From the NCBI RefSeq assembly GCF_022811665.1, contig NZ_CP094529.1, positions 1,116,001-1,180,000 of the forward strand: 64,000 bases of DNA, read 5' to 3'. Shown here piece by piece: positions 1 to 7,786 of this stretch; the stretch's first letter is position 1; each line of letters begins with the position of its first letter. Position numbers and translations under genes: made by a program. The notes under the pieces are model-generated. The model saw only the letters and a list, made by a program, of their open reading frames with translations, had not been told where the DNA came from and did no database searches. Source of the stretch: Chryseobacterium oryzae (GTDB lineage Bacteria > Bacteroidota > Bacteroidia > Flavobacteriales > Weeksellaceae).

Positions 1-1229
1 TAAATATTGAATTTTTATCTAAATTATTTCCAAAAATTTTATTTCCAGATACAATACTGGATAATTTATCAGTTTTTTCATTTATTGATTTTATAACAGT
101 TACAGATGGGTTCTTAAATATTGAAGAAAAAAAACTATTTCAACTTTATTTCACTTTAAATAGTGAATCAGACCAGGATTATAATGTTTTAAAATCCAAT
201 AAGTTTAAGCAACAAAGAGACGCTTTAAAACTATTAAATAAAATATCTATATGTTTTCAGATATTTCAGTCTATTGATGATGAGTCTATTAAAGAGATTT
301 TGTACGATTCCGATGGAGATTTTTTTGTTTTTACAAACCAAGAATTTAAGTACATAAACGAGAAAAATAATACGAAGTTCACTGCTGATTTTGTAACATA
401 CACATTTTCACTTTTGAAACAAGATGAATTTACTTTAGTTGGAAGTATTAATCATTTTTTTTCAAAAAGAACCATTAATAGTGAAAAATTATTTTATTGG
501 AAAAATAATTATCTAATTAAAAATGACTATTTCTTACTGTTTAGCTTTGACAATTTTGTAAATGACCTTGAAGAAAAATTGCATAATATAAGAGATAATG
601 ATTTTGAATTGTATTTTAAAAGTTATGCTAGTCGTTTTCTAAGTAGTAACGATGCTACAATTTTAGATAAATTATTGCCATTATTGGAGATCATATTAAA
701 TAACGAGTTTAATATGTTTTTAAGTTTGAATGATAGTATTTTATTTAAGAAGAAATCTAATAAATTTTTATATTCAATTGATACTTTGGATGATGTTATT
801 AATGCAATTAGATTGAAACAATCTGTTTTTTTTGAAAATGGTAGATATGAAGATTTAGTGCCTATGCAACTTAAAGATATTGCTTTTATGATAAGAAAAG
901 ATTTGTCAACAGTTTCAAGAACCTTACTAAAAAAGCAATTTGTTCTTAATAACAAGCTTGTCCCTTATAAAATATTATTTAGTGATGGATCAATTAAAAC
1001 GATTACAGGAAATAGTGTTTCACAGTATGAAATTATGAACAAAATTTTATTTATTATTAATTCTGAAGACAAAAGAAAACCATTGACTGATGACTCAATT
1101 ATGATGATCTTAAATGAACAAGGATATATTATTGCAAGAAGAACTGTCGCAAAATATCGTGAAGAGAAATTGGGAATATTAAAAAGTACATTGAGGAAAG
1201 AAAAGAGTAACTCTAATAATATTAGCTAA
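1..1229 (+). CDS. Divergent sigma-54 (RpoN)-like protein, C-terminal part
   Basis: The reading frame is open from the left edge (first full codon at base 3) and ends at 1229, so about 408 residues are visible and the true start lies outside the window. The C-terminus carries both RpoN signatures. The first is the HTH segment with PMQLKDIA...STVSR. The second is an exact RpoN box RRTVAKYR followed by EEKLGI. RpoN recruits RNA polymerase to -24/-12 promoters and needs AAA+ activators. The ~270 residues before the HTH are rich in Asn, Lys and Phe and do not look like the usual core-binding region; only a short stretch before the HTH (DVINAIRLKQSVFFENG) is recognisable. The DNA is clearly more AT-rich than the chromosomal genes further right, suggesting acquisition. 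No activator gene is visible. The DNA-binding assignment is firm; function as a working sigma factor is inference. Confidence 0.75.
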   Translation, partial: NIEFLSKLFPKILFPDTILDNLSVFSFIDFITVTDGFLNIEEKKLFQLYFTLNSESDQDYNVLKSNKFKQQRDALKLLNKISICFQIFQSIDDESIKEILYDSDGDFFVFTNQEFKYINEKNNTKFTADFVTYTFSLLKQDEFTLVGSINHFFSKRTINSEKLFYWKNNYLIKNDYFLLFSFDNFVNDLEEKLHNIRDNDFELYFKSYASRFLSSNDATILDKLLPLLEIILNNEFNMFLSLNDSILFKKKSNKFLYSIDTLDDVINAIRLKQSVFFENGRYEDLVPMQLKDIAFMIRKDLSTVSRTLLKKQFVLNNKLVPYKILFSDGSIKTITGNSVSQYEIMNKILFIINSEDKRKPLTDDSIMMILNEQGYIIARRTVAKYREEKLGILKSTLRKEKSNSNNIS

Positions 1230-1304
1230 TTGTCAAGTATCAATATTTGTAGAGATTTTCTTTTTCTACTTAATCTTATGTATATTAAGAATGTCTAAAT
1301 TTCA

Positions 1305-1312
1305 TACTTTTG
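1305..1312 (+). promoter_or_regulatory. -7 promoter element TACTTTTG
   Basis: Exact match to the Bacteroidota -7 consensus TAnnTTTG, four bases before the ATG at 1317. Transcription would begin at or very near the start codon, giving a leaderless or nearly leaderless mRNA. I see no good -33 TTTG at 19-21 bp spacing. Confidence 0.5.
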
Positions 1313-1316
1313 CACA

Positions 1317-2387
1317 ATGAGCCAATTAGAAAAATCGCAGCTTTTTCAGTCCATTAAAAATCTTGTTGATACAGCAAGAAATAATATTGTTCGTAATGTA
1401 AATTCGGCGATGTTGTTAACCTATTTCGAGATTGGAAGAATGATTGTGGAGGACGAGCAAAATGGGAAAGAACGTGCAGATTACGCTAAAGAAACGCTTA
1501 AAAACCTAAGTAAACTCTTAAATTCTGAGTTTGGAAGAGGTTTTTCCGTTGATAATCTACAATGGATGAGGAAGTTTTTTCTAACTTATCAAAATTACGA
1601 GACACCGTCTCGTATTTCCAACGAAGAACAAAATTATGAGACACCGTCTCGTATTTCTCAAAAAACTGAAAACAAATCCAATACTAATGCAATTTCTTTT
1701 AATTTATCGTGGTCGCATTATATTCAATTGTTGAAAATCGACAATGAAGATGAAAGAAAATTCTACGAAATCGAAGCAGCTAATAATAATTGGAGCATTC
1801 GTGAACTGAAAAGACAATATTGTTCCGCAGTTTATGAACGTTTAGCTTTAAGTCGTGATAAAGAAGGTGTAAAAGAATTGGCTAAAAAAGGACAAATCAT
1901 AGAAAAACCTACCGATGTTTTGAAAAGCCATTATGTCTTAGAGTTTTTAGACCTAAAAGAAGACAATCGCTATTCTGAAACCGATTTAGAAACAGAAATC
2001 ATCAACAAATTAGAGCATTTTATGCTTGAATTGGGAAAAGGATTTTTGTTTGAAGGGCGACAACGCAGATTTACATTCGAGGGAGATAGTTTCTTTGTCG
2101 ATCTGGTTTTTTACAATCGTTTGCTGAAATGTTTCGTTATTTTCGATTTAAAAATTGGGAAACTCACCCACCAAGACATCGGACAAATGCAGATGTACGT
2201 CAATTATTATGATAGAATGATAAAACTACCCGAAGAAAATCAAACCATCGGAATTATTCTTTGTAAAGAAGAAAACAAAACCGTTATCGAATTTACCCTT
2301 CCTGAAAACAATAAAACCATCTTTGCAAAAGAATACAAAGCCGTACTACCAAGCAAAGAAGAACTAAAACGCCAAATCGAAAAATAA
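1317..2387 (+). CDS. YhcG/DUF1016-family protein with PDDEXK nuclease domain
   Basis: 356 residues. The N-terminal half (about 10-190) is the alpha-helical DUF1016 domain, with LVDTARNN, YFEIGRMI and the WSHYIQLLKI stretch. The C-terminal half (about 200-350) is the PDDEXK-like domain, with LLFEGRQRR-type start, DLVFYNRLLKCFVIFDLK carrying the D...D-x-K core, and GQMQMYVNYYD. Members are common in mobile and defence-linked regions and are thought to be DNA nucleases, but their cellular role is not settled. The linker contains a 13-residue tandem duplication (QNYETPSRIS occurs twice) encoded by a palindrome-bearing DNA repeat. It is a single gene with its own -7 box. Confidence 0.85.
   Translation: MSQLEKSQLFQSIKNLVDTARNNIVRNVNSAMLLTYFEIGRMIVEDEQNGKERADYAKETLKNLSKLLNSEFGRGFSVDNLQWMRKFFLTYQNYETPSRISNEEQNYETPSRISQKTENKSNTNAISFNLSWSHYIQLLKIDNEDERKFYEIEAANNNWSIRELKRQYCSAVYERLALSRDKEGVKELAKKGQIIEKPTDVLKSHYVLEFLDLKEDNRYSETDLETEIINKLEHFMLELGKGFLFEGRQRRFTFEGDSFFVDLVFYNRLLKCFVIFDLKIGKLTHQDIGQMQMYVNYYDRMIKLPEENQTIGIILCKEENKTVIEFTLPENNKTIFAKEYKAVLPSKEELKRQIEK
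1590..1657 (+). repeat. In-frame tandem repeat carrying small palindromes
   Basis: Two 29-bp units (1590-1618 and 1629-1657, 39-bp period) differ at one base. Each contains GAGACACCGTCTC, a 5-bp stem with a 3-nt loop. The period is a multiple of three, so the reading frame of the surrounding DUF1016 gene is kept and the peptide QNYETPSRIS is duplicated in its interdomain linker. Confidence 0.85.
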
Positions 2388-2420
2388 AGAGATAAGTCCA
2401 AGATACGCCTCAGCAAATAA

Positions 2421-2517
2421 CATAATCGAAATTATACGCACACGCCACCGCTACGGGGATTGCCTCCACTTCGTTACTGCAACTGCTAACAAGGTGCGCC
2501 TATAATTTGAGATTATG
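2421..2517. repeat. 97-nt imperfect stem-loop
   Basis: Left arm segments CATAATC (2421-2427), AATTATA and CGCAC pair with right arm segments GTGCG, TATAATT and GATTATG (ending 2517), separated by small internal bulges. The ~50-nt apical part is GC-rich. It could be a folded recombination or transfer site, a structured RNA, or a relic of one. Confidence 0.6.
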
Positions 2518-3462
2518 CTAAATGCTTCCCTACAGTCGGGCATAGCCCTTTGTGTCAGCCAACGCTCTGTCGTCCTTCGATTCATATTTTGTTAACAGTA
2601 CAACTATTCTAATTTCCCACCCACCCATATTTTAGGATGCAAAAAAATGATGCAGAAGAGTAGTGTATTGCCAATCGCTACAGTCGCTTCATAGTTGAAA
2701 CTATTTTAAAGGAAATAAAAAAATAGTTCATCTATTCAGCCACTTTCACTCACGCACATAGCAGTATTCCTTTCTTCCTACAGCTGCTTTTTCCTATGCA
2801 ATATTTTCATCCCATTCCAAAAATGCGATTGTTTCATAGGCTAATAGTTTCAGTGCATTTTTGCATCGGTCTGAAAACGCTACCGCCAAGCTGCTTCCGT
2901 CAGGCAGTCATACAGCTATCTTTCCCTCCGCTTATCATACTTTCGTCTTGATTCTTGGTTCTTGTTTCTTGAATTTGTAGTAAAGCATCATTTTTTCGCG
3001 AGCTTTTTTACCCGTTTTTGCCTTTTCTTCCCTATGCTAAATCCAACCTTTTCCAGTTCCTTCACAATATGGTTATGCAAGCATATCCATACTGTTTCGT
3101 CACTGCACGCAGGAGTATGTCGCCAAAGCAAATCCCATCTGCTACATACCCCTGCCTTTCCCCTCGCTCACCATCTTTTGCCAAGCAACTTCCTTCACCT
3201 TTTTAACCATTCTTAGAACTTTTGGGTTCCTACAAAAAATAAAAAAAGCAAAGCAAGATAGGGGGCTTCCATTTCCAGCCGCTATGTTCAGTAAAGGTCA
3301 AGCACTTCGTGTTTTTGAAAAAAAGATTTTTGGCTAAAAAATATAGCAAAAAACTTTTTTCAAAAAACCTTGACAGAACGCCCCGCCCCCTTTTAATCGG
3401 CTTTCTTTTTTTCTTTTTTTTTCGGTTTTTTTCTTCGTTTTCTTTTAAAAATATTTCGGCGG

Positions 3463-3487
3463 AGCATGAATTTTTAAAACTCATGCT
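3463..3487 (+). repeat. Inverted repeat directly before the ATG at 3488
   Basis: AGCATGA (3463-3469) and TCATGCT (3481-3487) form perfect 7-bp arms around an 11-nt AT-rich loop. The right arm ends at the base before the start codon, so in the mRNA it would form a hairpin occluding initiation, or it could be an operator. Confidence 0.6.
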
Positions 3488-3913
3488 ATGTCAAATTTCA
3501 AAGTACGCACGTACAATTCCGAAAAGGAAACGCCCAAAAATGCTCTATTTATCCTGTCAAGAGGAAAAAACGCAGGGAAACCACTATTTCAGCCTTGCCC
3601 CAACTGTTACATTCTGTATTGCAACAATTCCGAAGAACTCGAAAACCTATATTGGACCTTCTTCACCCTTTGGAAAAACGGTTTTTTTCACCCTTACCTT
3701 TGTGGAAGTGTTATCGAAATGCTTCGCCTTTTGGAACTAAAAAAGATTTTGCAAACTTTTATCGTTCCAAGCCTTACCAAGATGGAGCAAAACGAGAAAA
3801 TCCTTTCAGATATCAAAGCCATTTATCAATTGGAGCAGAAGTTTACAAAACAACTGCAACAGCTTTCAGAACTTCGCTCCATTCTCGTAAGAAAGTACTA
3901 TTTCCAAATCTAA
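3488..3913 (+). CDS. Small conserved protein of Bacteroidota mobile elements (DUF6943-like)
   Basis: 141 residues, soluble, no signal peptide. The N-terminus has a beta-rich segment with FILSRGKNAGKPL followed by CPNCYILYC, which has a CxxC pair and could bind metal. A helical C-terminus ends in a coiled-coil-like stretch (about 95-135) reminiscent of the spacer helices after type I restriction specificity domains. I believe it belongs to the uncharacterised DUF6943 family, but this is from memory. It stands alone between structured non-coding DNA and a strong terminator. Confidence 0.6.
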   Translation: MSNFKVRTYNSEKETPKNALFILSRGKNAGKPLFQPCPNCYILYCNNSEELENLYWTFFTLWKNGFFHPYLCGSVIEMLRLLELKKILQTFIVPSLTKMEQNEKILSDIKAIYQLEQKFTKQLQQLSELRSILVRKYYFQI

Positions 3914-3920
3914 AATTTCA

Positions 3921-3943
3921 AAATCCCCACTTCGGGGATTTTT
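3921..3943 (+). terminator. Rho-independent terminator
   Basis: AATCCCC and GGGGATT arms around ACTTC, followed by a T run, 8 bases after the stop of the small gene ending at 3913. Confidence 0.85.
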
Positions 3944-4048
3944 CATTTAATTGAACTTTATTTCCACCCAAAGACGTAGATAAGTGCAACATATTTCGCC
4001 CTCCTAAATAACGGAATGCAAGAAGATGAAAGCAATAGAAGTATATAG

Positions 4049-4072
4049 AAAAAGCCCGACTAAAAGCCGAGC
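4049..4072 (-). terminator. Probable terminator of the 5970-4098 gene module
   Basis: On the minus strand GCTCGGC and GTCGGGC form a 7-bp stem with two G-T wobbles and a TTTTA loop, followed by TTTTTC. It lies 26 bases downstream of the last stop of the minus-strand module. Confidence 0.6.
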
Positions 4073-4097
4073 TGAAAAAGAGCTAATTGCGAGTTTT

Positions 4098-4391
4098 TTA
4101 CTTTGAATCCTGGAGTGAATCTTGATCTAGCTTCGGATTTTCTGGATTTTTTTCTGATTTTTTTCCGAATTCTTCGGAGCTGATTGCCGTTTGTGATATC
4201 GCACTGGCAAGAGTTCCACCGAGAAGCAAATACCCACCAATACTGACTAGAGTAGCGGGCAATGCAACCGGAGCAGCCACTAAAGTACCACCGACAGCCG
4301 ACAAAATAAGTCCTGCAGAGCGAATTATTTTAAACCATTTCGGAGTAGGTTCTTGGATTCTGTTTACTAAATTGAAATTATTTGCTTTCAT
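4098..4391 (-). CDS. Small membrane protein, holin-like layout
   Basis: 97 residues. A glycine/alanine-rich hydrophobic stretch (about 25-65) looks like two short transmembrane segments separated by a Pro/Gly turn. It is followed by a charged Lys/Glu/Asp-rich tail. The start overlaps the end of the upstream gene by 14 bp, so the two are probably co-translated. The layout is like a holin and the neighbours are compatible with a lysis cassette, but I cannot name a family. Confidence 0.65.
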   Translation of the reverse strand: MKANNFNLVNRIQEPTPKWFKIIRSAGLILSAVGGTLVAAPVALPATLVSIGGYLLLGGTLASAISQTAISSEEFGKKSEKNPENPKLDQDSLQDSK

Positions 4392-4653
4392 TGTCTTGAA
4401 TTTTTGTAAGGTTAAACTCTATTTTATTGACTCTTTGCTCCAAATATTCTACTTTTTGATTGAGTAGATCCTGAGAGTTTTTAAACTCAGTTTTGATCAG
4501 CAAAGCCATTGTTTTGACTTCGGAAATATCTCTTTCCATATTCTTGAAATCGGAGTGTAATTGCCTGATAAAATAAGCAACAACTGCCAATAAAAGACTT
4601 GAAACCGAACCAAACAGAATATTGATGTCTAAGGTTGCGTTCATGAGTTCCAT
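4378..4653 (-). CDS. Small membrane-anchored coiled-coil protein
   Basis: 91 residues. One N-terminal transmembrane helix (about 10-30) is followed by a long charged helix with heptad-like spacing (about 32-88), containing RDISEVKTM and VEYLEQRVNKIE. Phage and phage-derived modules often carry small proteins of this type, with holin- or spanin-like topology. It starts 3 bases downstream of the DUF5675 stop. A second Met at residue 4 is an equally possible start. Confidence 0.65.
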   Translation of the reverse strand: MELMNATLDINILFGSVSSLLLAVVAYFIRQLHSDFKNMERDISEVKTMALLIKTEFKNSQDLLNQKVEYLEQRVNKIEFNLTKIQDNESK

Positions 4654-4656
4654 GTT

Positions 4657-5109
4657 TTAGAATTGAAAATTGTTTTCGATGGAAATTCCATTATCCTTTC
4701 TGTTAAGAATGGATAGGAGTTTTGGATAAATCATTTTGTAAGCATCGGTACTTTGCAAAACCTGAAAATCACCATCTTTTTTAATATAACTAAGACCGCA
4801 AAGCGGACAACCAGCCGTTTGAGTAATCGTATTTCCAATATGGATATAAACAGCGTCAAAGGTTGGTAAACCGTCTATTTCTATCATTCCACGATGCATA
4901 ACGGGAAACCTATTGGCGTAGTCTGCATTCTTGCCACCCCAAGTATTTAAGGTTAAATAAAATTCACCTGTCGGAATTGCCGTTTGCTTCATTATTTTTA
5001 TTTCACGGATTTTGTCTTCCAACAAAAAACATTGAAAAATTCCGTCAATGTATAAATGCGAAAGCGTGGATTGTTTGCCTTGAGCAACACGAATTATTTT
5101 TGTTCTCAT
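4657..5109 (-). CDS. DUF5675-family protein
   Basis: 150 residues matching the DUF5675 family as I remember it: GxxSTLSxLYIDG, a CFLLEDK start, IPTGEFYLTL in the core and HIGNT...TAGCPLCG towards the end, which has conserved His and Cys residues. The family is common in Bacteroidota phage-like and tail-like gene groups. Its fold resembles L,D-transpeptidase or YkuD-type proteins in the HIGN...GC pattern, but no activity is established. It lies in a module with two small membrane proteins, and a terminator separates it from the gene upstream. Confidence 0.75.
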   Translation of the reverse strand: MRTKIIRVAQGKQSTLSHLYIDGIFQCFLLEDKIREIKIMKQTAIPTGEFYLTLNTWGGKNADYANRFPVMHRGMIEIDGLPTFDAVYIHIGNTITQTAGCPLCGLSYIKKDGDFQVLQSTDAYKMIYPKLLSILNRKDNGISIENNFQF

Positions 5110-5126
5110 AACATCTTTTTATCAAA

Positions 5127-5153
5127 AAAGCCTTCCCGAATTGAGAAGGCTTT
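5127..5153 (-). terminator. Terminator between the 267-aa gene and DUF5675
   Basis: AAAGCCTTC (5127-5135) and GAAGGCTTT (5145-5153) are perfect 9-bp arms with a 9-nt loop, flanked by A and T runs. It sits just after the stop of the upstream gene, so that gene is likely made in excess over the downstream ones. Confidence 0.85.
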
Positions 5154-5166
5154 GATTAAACATTTT

Positions 5167-5970
5167 CTAAAAAACTTCCTCAATTTTGAGACAGTTACCG
5201 CTCGCAAAAGGGTAATACTGACTGTTGACCTCTTGGAAAAACTCAATTCCGATACACTGAACTACCGAAACATTAGCCCCTAATGTTGGTGTACCAGGGA
5301 ATTGTGCAGTAATGGTAGAACCTGCATAAGCCGTATTTAACGGAATATATCCCGAATACTCAACGATAGTCAATTCGTTATTTGCCATATCGTCTGGCTC
5401 ATAACTTCCTGTAGTCGGATTGTATGAAAAATCTGATAATACTGCTAAAGCATTAATTAAGCGAAAATGAGTTGAACCTGAAGGGGCAGAAATCAAATCA
5501 GCCGGATTAAACGGAGCAATTACAAAATCTGAAGAATCTCTTCCTGCAGTATGTGTAACATCATACGGAGCATTGAAAATACCACTAATAGAAAGATTTT
5601 TGTTGAACTCAAAACCTTCTAAATATTTTCGTTGTGTAGAAACTTCTACTTTTCGGTAGCCTCTGGCTTCCGTTCCGTCTTCCAAGTTGATTTTCTTCAT
5701 AACAGAAGTTAATCTTCCTGTAACTTGTGAATCAGTAAATTTGCCCATTAACGCAGATAAAGCCGTTCTGAGCGACTTTCCAACTTTGGCGCATCCGCCA
5801 AATTCGTTCATATTTTCGCGAGTTCTTTCGAACTCAGGGGCGCTTTTCACTTGTTCGGCGGTAGGTCCGCCTACCATACCAGCGAAAAAACCTTCTTGCC
5901 CTTTGATTTTGAAATGTCTTACATCGCCAATTGTTCCGACGTATTTCATAAGACCTTTTTGTCTTGCCAT
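5167..5970 (-). CDS. Uncharacterised 267-aa protein, possible structural protein
   Basis: No signal peptide and no membrane segment. The N-terminus starts MARQKGLMKYVGTIGDVRHFK. The middle has a charged helical part with repeated Arg/Lys, and the C-terminal half is beta-rich with many Gly, Thr, Ser and Asn and little Lys. I recall similar hypothetical proteins next to DUF5675 genes in Bacteroidota but know no function. A strong terminator directly after it and its phage-like neighbours suggest an abundant structural protein; this is inference. Confidence 0.6.
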   Translation of the reverse strand: MARQKGLMKYVGTIGDVRHFKIKGQEGFFAGMVGGPTAEQVKSAPEFERTRENMNEFGGCAKVGKSLRTALSALMGKFTDSQVTGRLTSVMKKINLEDGTEARGYRKVEVSTQRKYLEGFEFNKNLSISGIFNAPYDVTHTAGRDSSDFVIAPFNPADLISAPSGSTHFRLINALAVLSDFSYNPTTGSYEPDDMANNELTIVEYSGYIPLNTAYAGSTITAQFPGTPTLGANVSVVQCIGIEFFQEVNSQYYPFASGNCLKIEEVF

Positions 5971-6078
5971 GATTGTAAATTTTAAGTATTAGAAAAGAAT
6001 GAAAAACACTGTTGTCTAGACAGATATAAATTTCTTGAATTAACTTTACATAAACAATAGATAATATACTGTAAACCA

Positions 6079-6636
6079 ATGAAATACAATGCAGTTATAC
6101 CAAATCAAACGGAAATAGACCGCAACTTATCCATAGTTGAGCAAGAAAATTATTTTCTAATGAAAGACATCCAAATAGAAACTCATTTGATAATTGAAAG
6201 AGTTTTAGACGGAGATAGTTTAATAGTGAGACAAGAATACGGGCAAATAAGAAAGGAAATAAGATTATACGGATTGGACGCTCCCGAAGTGAAGATAAGC
6301 CGAAAAACAAAGGAAGACGAAGTCAAAAGCCACGTTCCTGCATCTTTGTTGGTACAATATGGACTGATGAGTTTAGATTTTATGGTAACTCTTGCACCTG
6401 TTGGTACAAGAATTACCATTTTGACCGAACCCAAAAATAGAGTAGACTTCTGGAAAAGACAATTGGCTTATGTTATTCTACCGAACGGAAAATGCCTAAA
6501 TGAAGAGTTAATAAAAAATGGCTATGCTAAAGCAAGCCACCATTATTACTGCGAAAAATTAACTATCTACCAAGCAATGAATTTTGAAGCCAAACAACAA
6601 AAGCGTGGAATCTATCTATTCATCGATGTTTTATGA
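6079..6636 (+). CDS. Thermonuclease (staphylococcal nuclease)-family protein
   Basis: 185 residues. The SNase OB-fold runs from about residue 35 to the end. VLDGDSLIV has the calcium-binding Asp, IRLYGLDAPEV has the catalytic Arg, second Asp and Glu, and DFWKRQLAYVILPNG has the second catalytic Arg; LNEELIKNGYAKA is the conserved helix. All key residues are present, so a calcium-dependent 5'-phosphodiesterase activity is likely. There is no signal peptide, unlike the secreted S. aureus enzyme. A Met at about residue 28 (MKDIQIE) could be the real start. It is divergent from the module at 4098-5970 and converges on the distal end of the cassette array. Confidence 0.85.
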   Translation: MKYNAVIPNQTEIDRNLSIVEQENYFLMKDIQIETHLIIERVLDGDSLIVRQEYGQIRKEIRLYGLDAPEVKISRKTKEDEVKSHVPASLLVQYGLMSLDFMVTLAPVGTRITILTEPKNRVDFWKRQLAYVILPNGKCLNEELIKNGYAKASHHYYCEKLTIYQAMNFEAKQQKRGIYLFIDVL

Positions 6637-6639
6637 TTT

Positions 6640-6657
6640 GTTGTACATATGTTGTAC
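6640..6657 (-). repeat. Two extra core-like sequences at the distal array end
   Basis: GTTGTAC occurs twice on the plus strand (6640-6646 and 6651-6657), in the same orientation as the attC-like core at 6728. These may be leftover cores from lost cassettes. There is no matching inner arm next to them. Confidence 0.45.
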
Positions 6658-6727
6658 TTTTTTAAACAAAAACGTAAGAAAGTACCATTAATAAAGGACA
6701 TCTTATATAGACTTTATATAATACCGT

Positions 6728-6737
6728 GTTGTACGCA
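6728..6737 (-). repeat. Truncated attC-like site (fourth)
   Basis: Plus-strand GTTGTACGCA is identical to the start of cassette 4 (reverse complement of 7137-7146). The next bases on the minus strand keep the GTATT of the inner arm and then diverge from the other three copies, so the element was broken just inside its first stem. Confidence 0.7.
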
Positions 6738-7136
6738 GTATTTTTGGCTCGTCGAATTGAATTTAGTGCCATTAAATTTGATTCAGAGAAGTGAAAATTC
6801 AAGTGCGACAAATATTTTCACTCATTTTTATCACACTTTTTATTCATGTCGATATTCACACAGTTTGTAAAAGTTAAAACTTTTTTTCAAAAATTTTCAG
6901 TGTAAAAATTTAAGAATTTTTTAAGTCAAATACATCCTTTTTTTAGTTTTTTATTCGAATATTATTCAAAAAATTTTGGAGAATTTTGCTTTAATTTTTG
7001 CCATTAATTTATTCAGTTAAATTTTAGAAAATATGAGAGAATTTAGTCATTTTCATAACAAAATTCAGCGTAAATATTTCAGAATTATTTTTCAAAAAAC
7101 TCCTGAAATTGTTTTCAGCGCGAGTTTTGAGGATAT
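6738..7136 (-). other. Cassette 4 body without an ORF
   Basis: About 400 bases with no ORF of useful length on either strand, very AT-rich. Words such as ATTCAG and TTTTTAAGTCAAATA recur and are shared with cassette 3. It may be a decayed cassette, a non-coding RNA cassette or a spacer. Confidence 0.6.
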
Positions 7137-7337
7137 TGCGTACAACGAATAAATATTGGCGAAGTGCGGGAATTCGAAGAACTTTAGTTCAACATAGACC
7201 AAACTGAGCAAATGCTTTTTTCGTGAAGACTAAATTACAAAAAATGTCGAAACGAAAAAGCATTTTGCGAACAAAAAAAGTGGAGTAGTTCAACTGTGAA
7301 TTCAAGCCCGCATTTTGCCAATATCCTGTTGTCTGCA
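7137..7337 (-). repeat. attC-like element 3 (ends cassette 3)
   Basis: Minus-strand core TGCAGACAAC at 7337-7328 is the exact complement of the start of cassette 3. The terminal core GTTGTACGCA is at 7146-7137. Inside are the conserved ATATTGGC and TGCGGG arms and the palindrome GAACTTTAGTTC (7179-7190). An inner stem GCAAATGC (7208-7215) with GCATTTTGC (7260-7268) is extended by TCGT and ACGA. Compared with copies 1 and 2 the inner stem has different bases on both sides that still pair. Confidence 0.85.
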
Positions 7338-7786
7338 GTATTTTTAATTCAAGAGAGTGAATTTCATTGAAATTCAGTTTCGAAGAATTCAAAATCAAAG
7401 ACGACAGTTTCCATTTTGAAATTTAGTTTTTTAATCCAAGATTTAAGAACTCTAGATTAAATCCAATATTTGAATATTTGCTTTTAAGATTTAGATTTTA
7501 AGTCCAGAATTTAAGAATATTTGATGCCAATATTGCAGAACTAAATTCAGTAATATTCGTTTCAATTTAGAATTTAGTCTGTTTTAAGCTTGCTTTGATT
7601 TCAGTTTATTTAAAGCATTTTTATTCAGATAATTTTCATGGAATTCAGTTTTTAAAATCCAATTATTATTCGATGCTTATTTGAAATTTTTAGAATTATT
7701 TTTAAGTCAAATATTTAGAAATAAAACCCCATTTAAATTATTTCAAAATTTGAAAAAGTCTCTATTTAACGCTACTTTGGTAATAT
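7338..7786 (-). other. Cassette 3 body without an ORF
   Basis: About 450 bases, very AT-rich, with no credible ORF. It repeats short words (ATTCAG, AATTTAAG, TTTTTAAGTCAAATA) that also occur in cassette 4, suggesting the two share an origin or a non-coding role. Confidence 0.6.

Larger units (their letters stand above)
2388..3487. other. 1.1-kb structured non-coding region, mobile-element type
   Basis: No convincing gene in any frame; the short ORFs present are low-complexity, Phe/Ser/Pro-rich or Lys-rich. The first 200 bases are noticeably richer in GC than their surroundings and contain a ~97-nt stem-loop. Later there are imperfect TTCTTG repeats (about 2944-2976) and long T tracts (about 3400-3440). 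This texture is like the non-coding remnants of Bacteroidota integrative elements, but no relaxase, transposase or clear element end is visible, so the origin is an inference. Confidence 0.45.

Noticed and set aside
2962..3216. ORF of 84 aa in the non-coding region
   Set aside because: Phe/Ser/His-rich, no family resemblance, overlapping another equally weak ORF, and in a structured non-coding stretch.
3230..3484. Minus-strand Lys-rich ORF over T tracts
   Set aside because: It arises from poly-T/A runs read backwards; low complexity and no start signal.
3309..3740. Plus-strand ORF overlapping the 3488-3913 gene
   Set aside because: The 3488 frame has the better start and composition and is followed by a terminator; this one is a shadow.
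6011..6023. GTTGTCT core-like sequence upstream of the nuclease gene
   Set aside because: Part of the short palindrome TGTCTAGACA, with no inner arms and no partner core.
6649..6870. Plus-strand ORF of 73 aa
   Set aside because: Lies across the broken attC-like site and has no start signal or family resemblance.
7189..7398. Minus-strand ORF of 69 aa
   Set aside because: It runs through attC-like element 3 and its composition follows the hairpin sequence.
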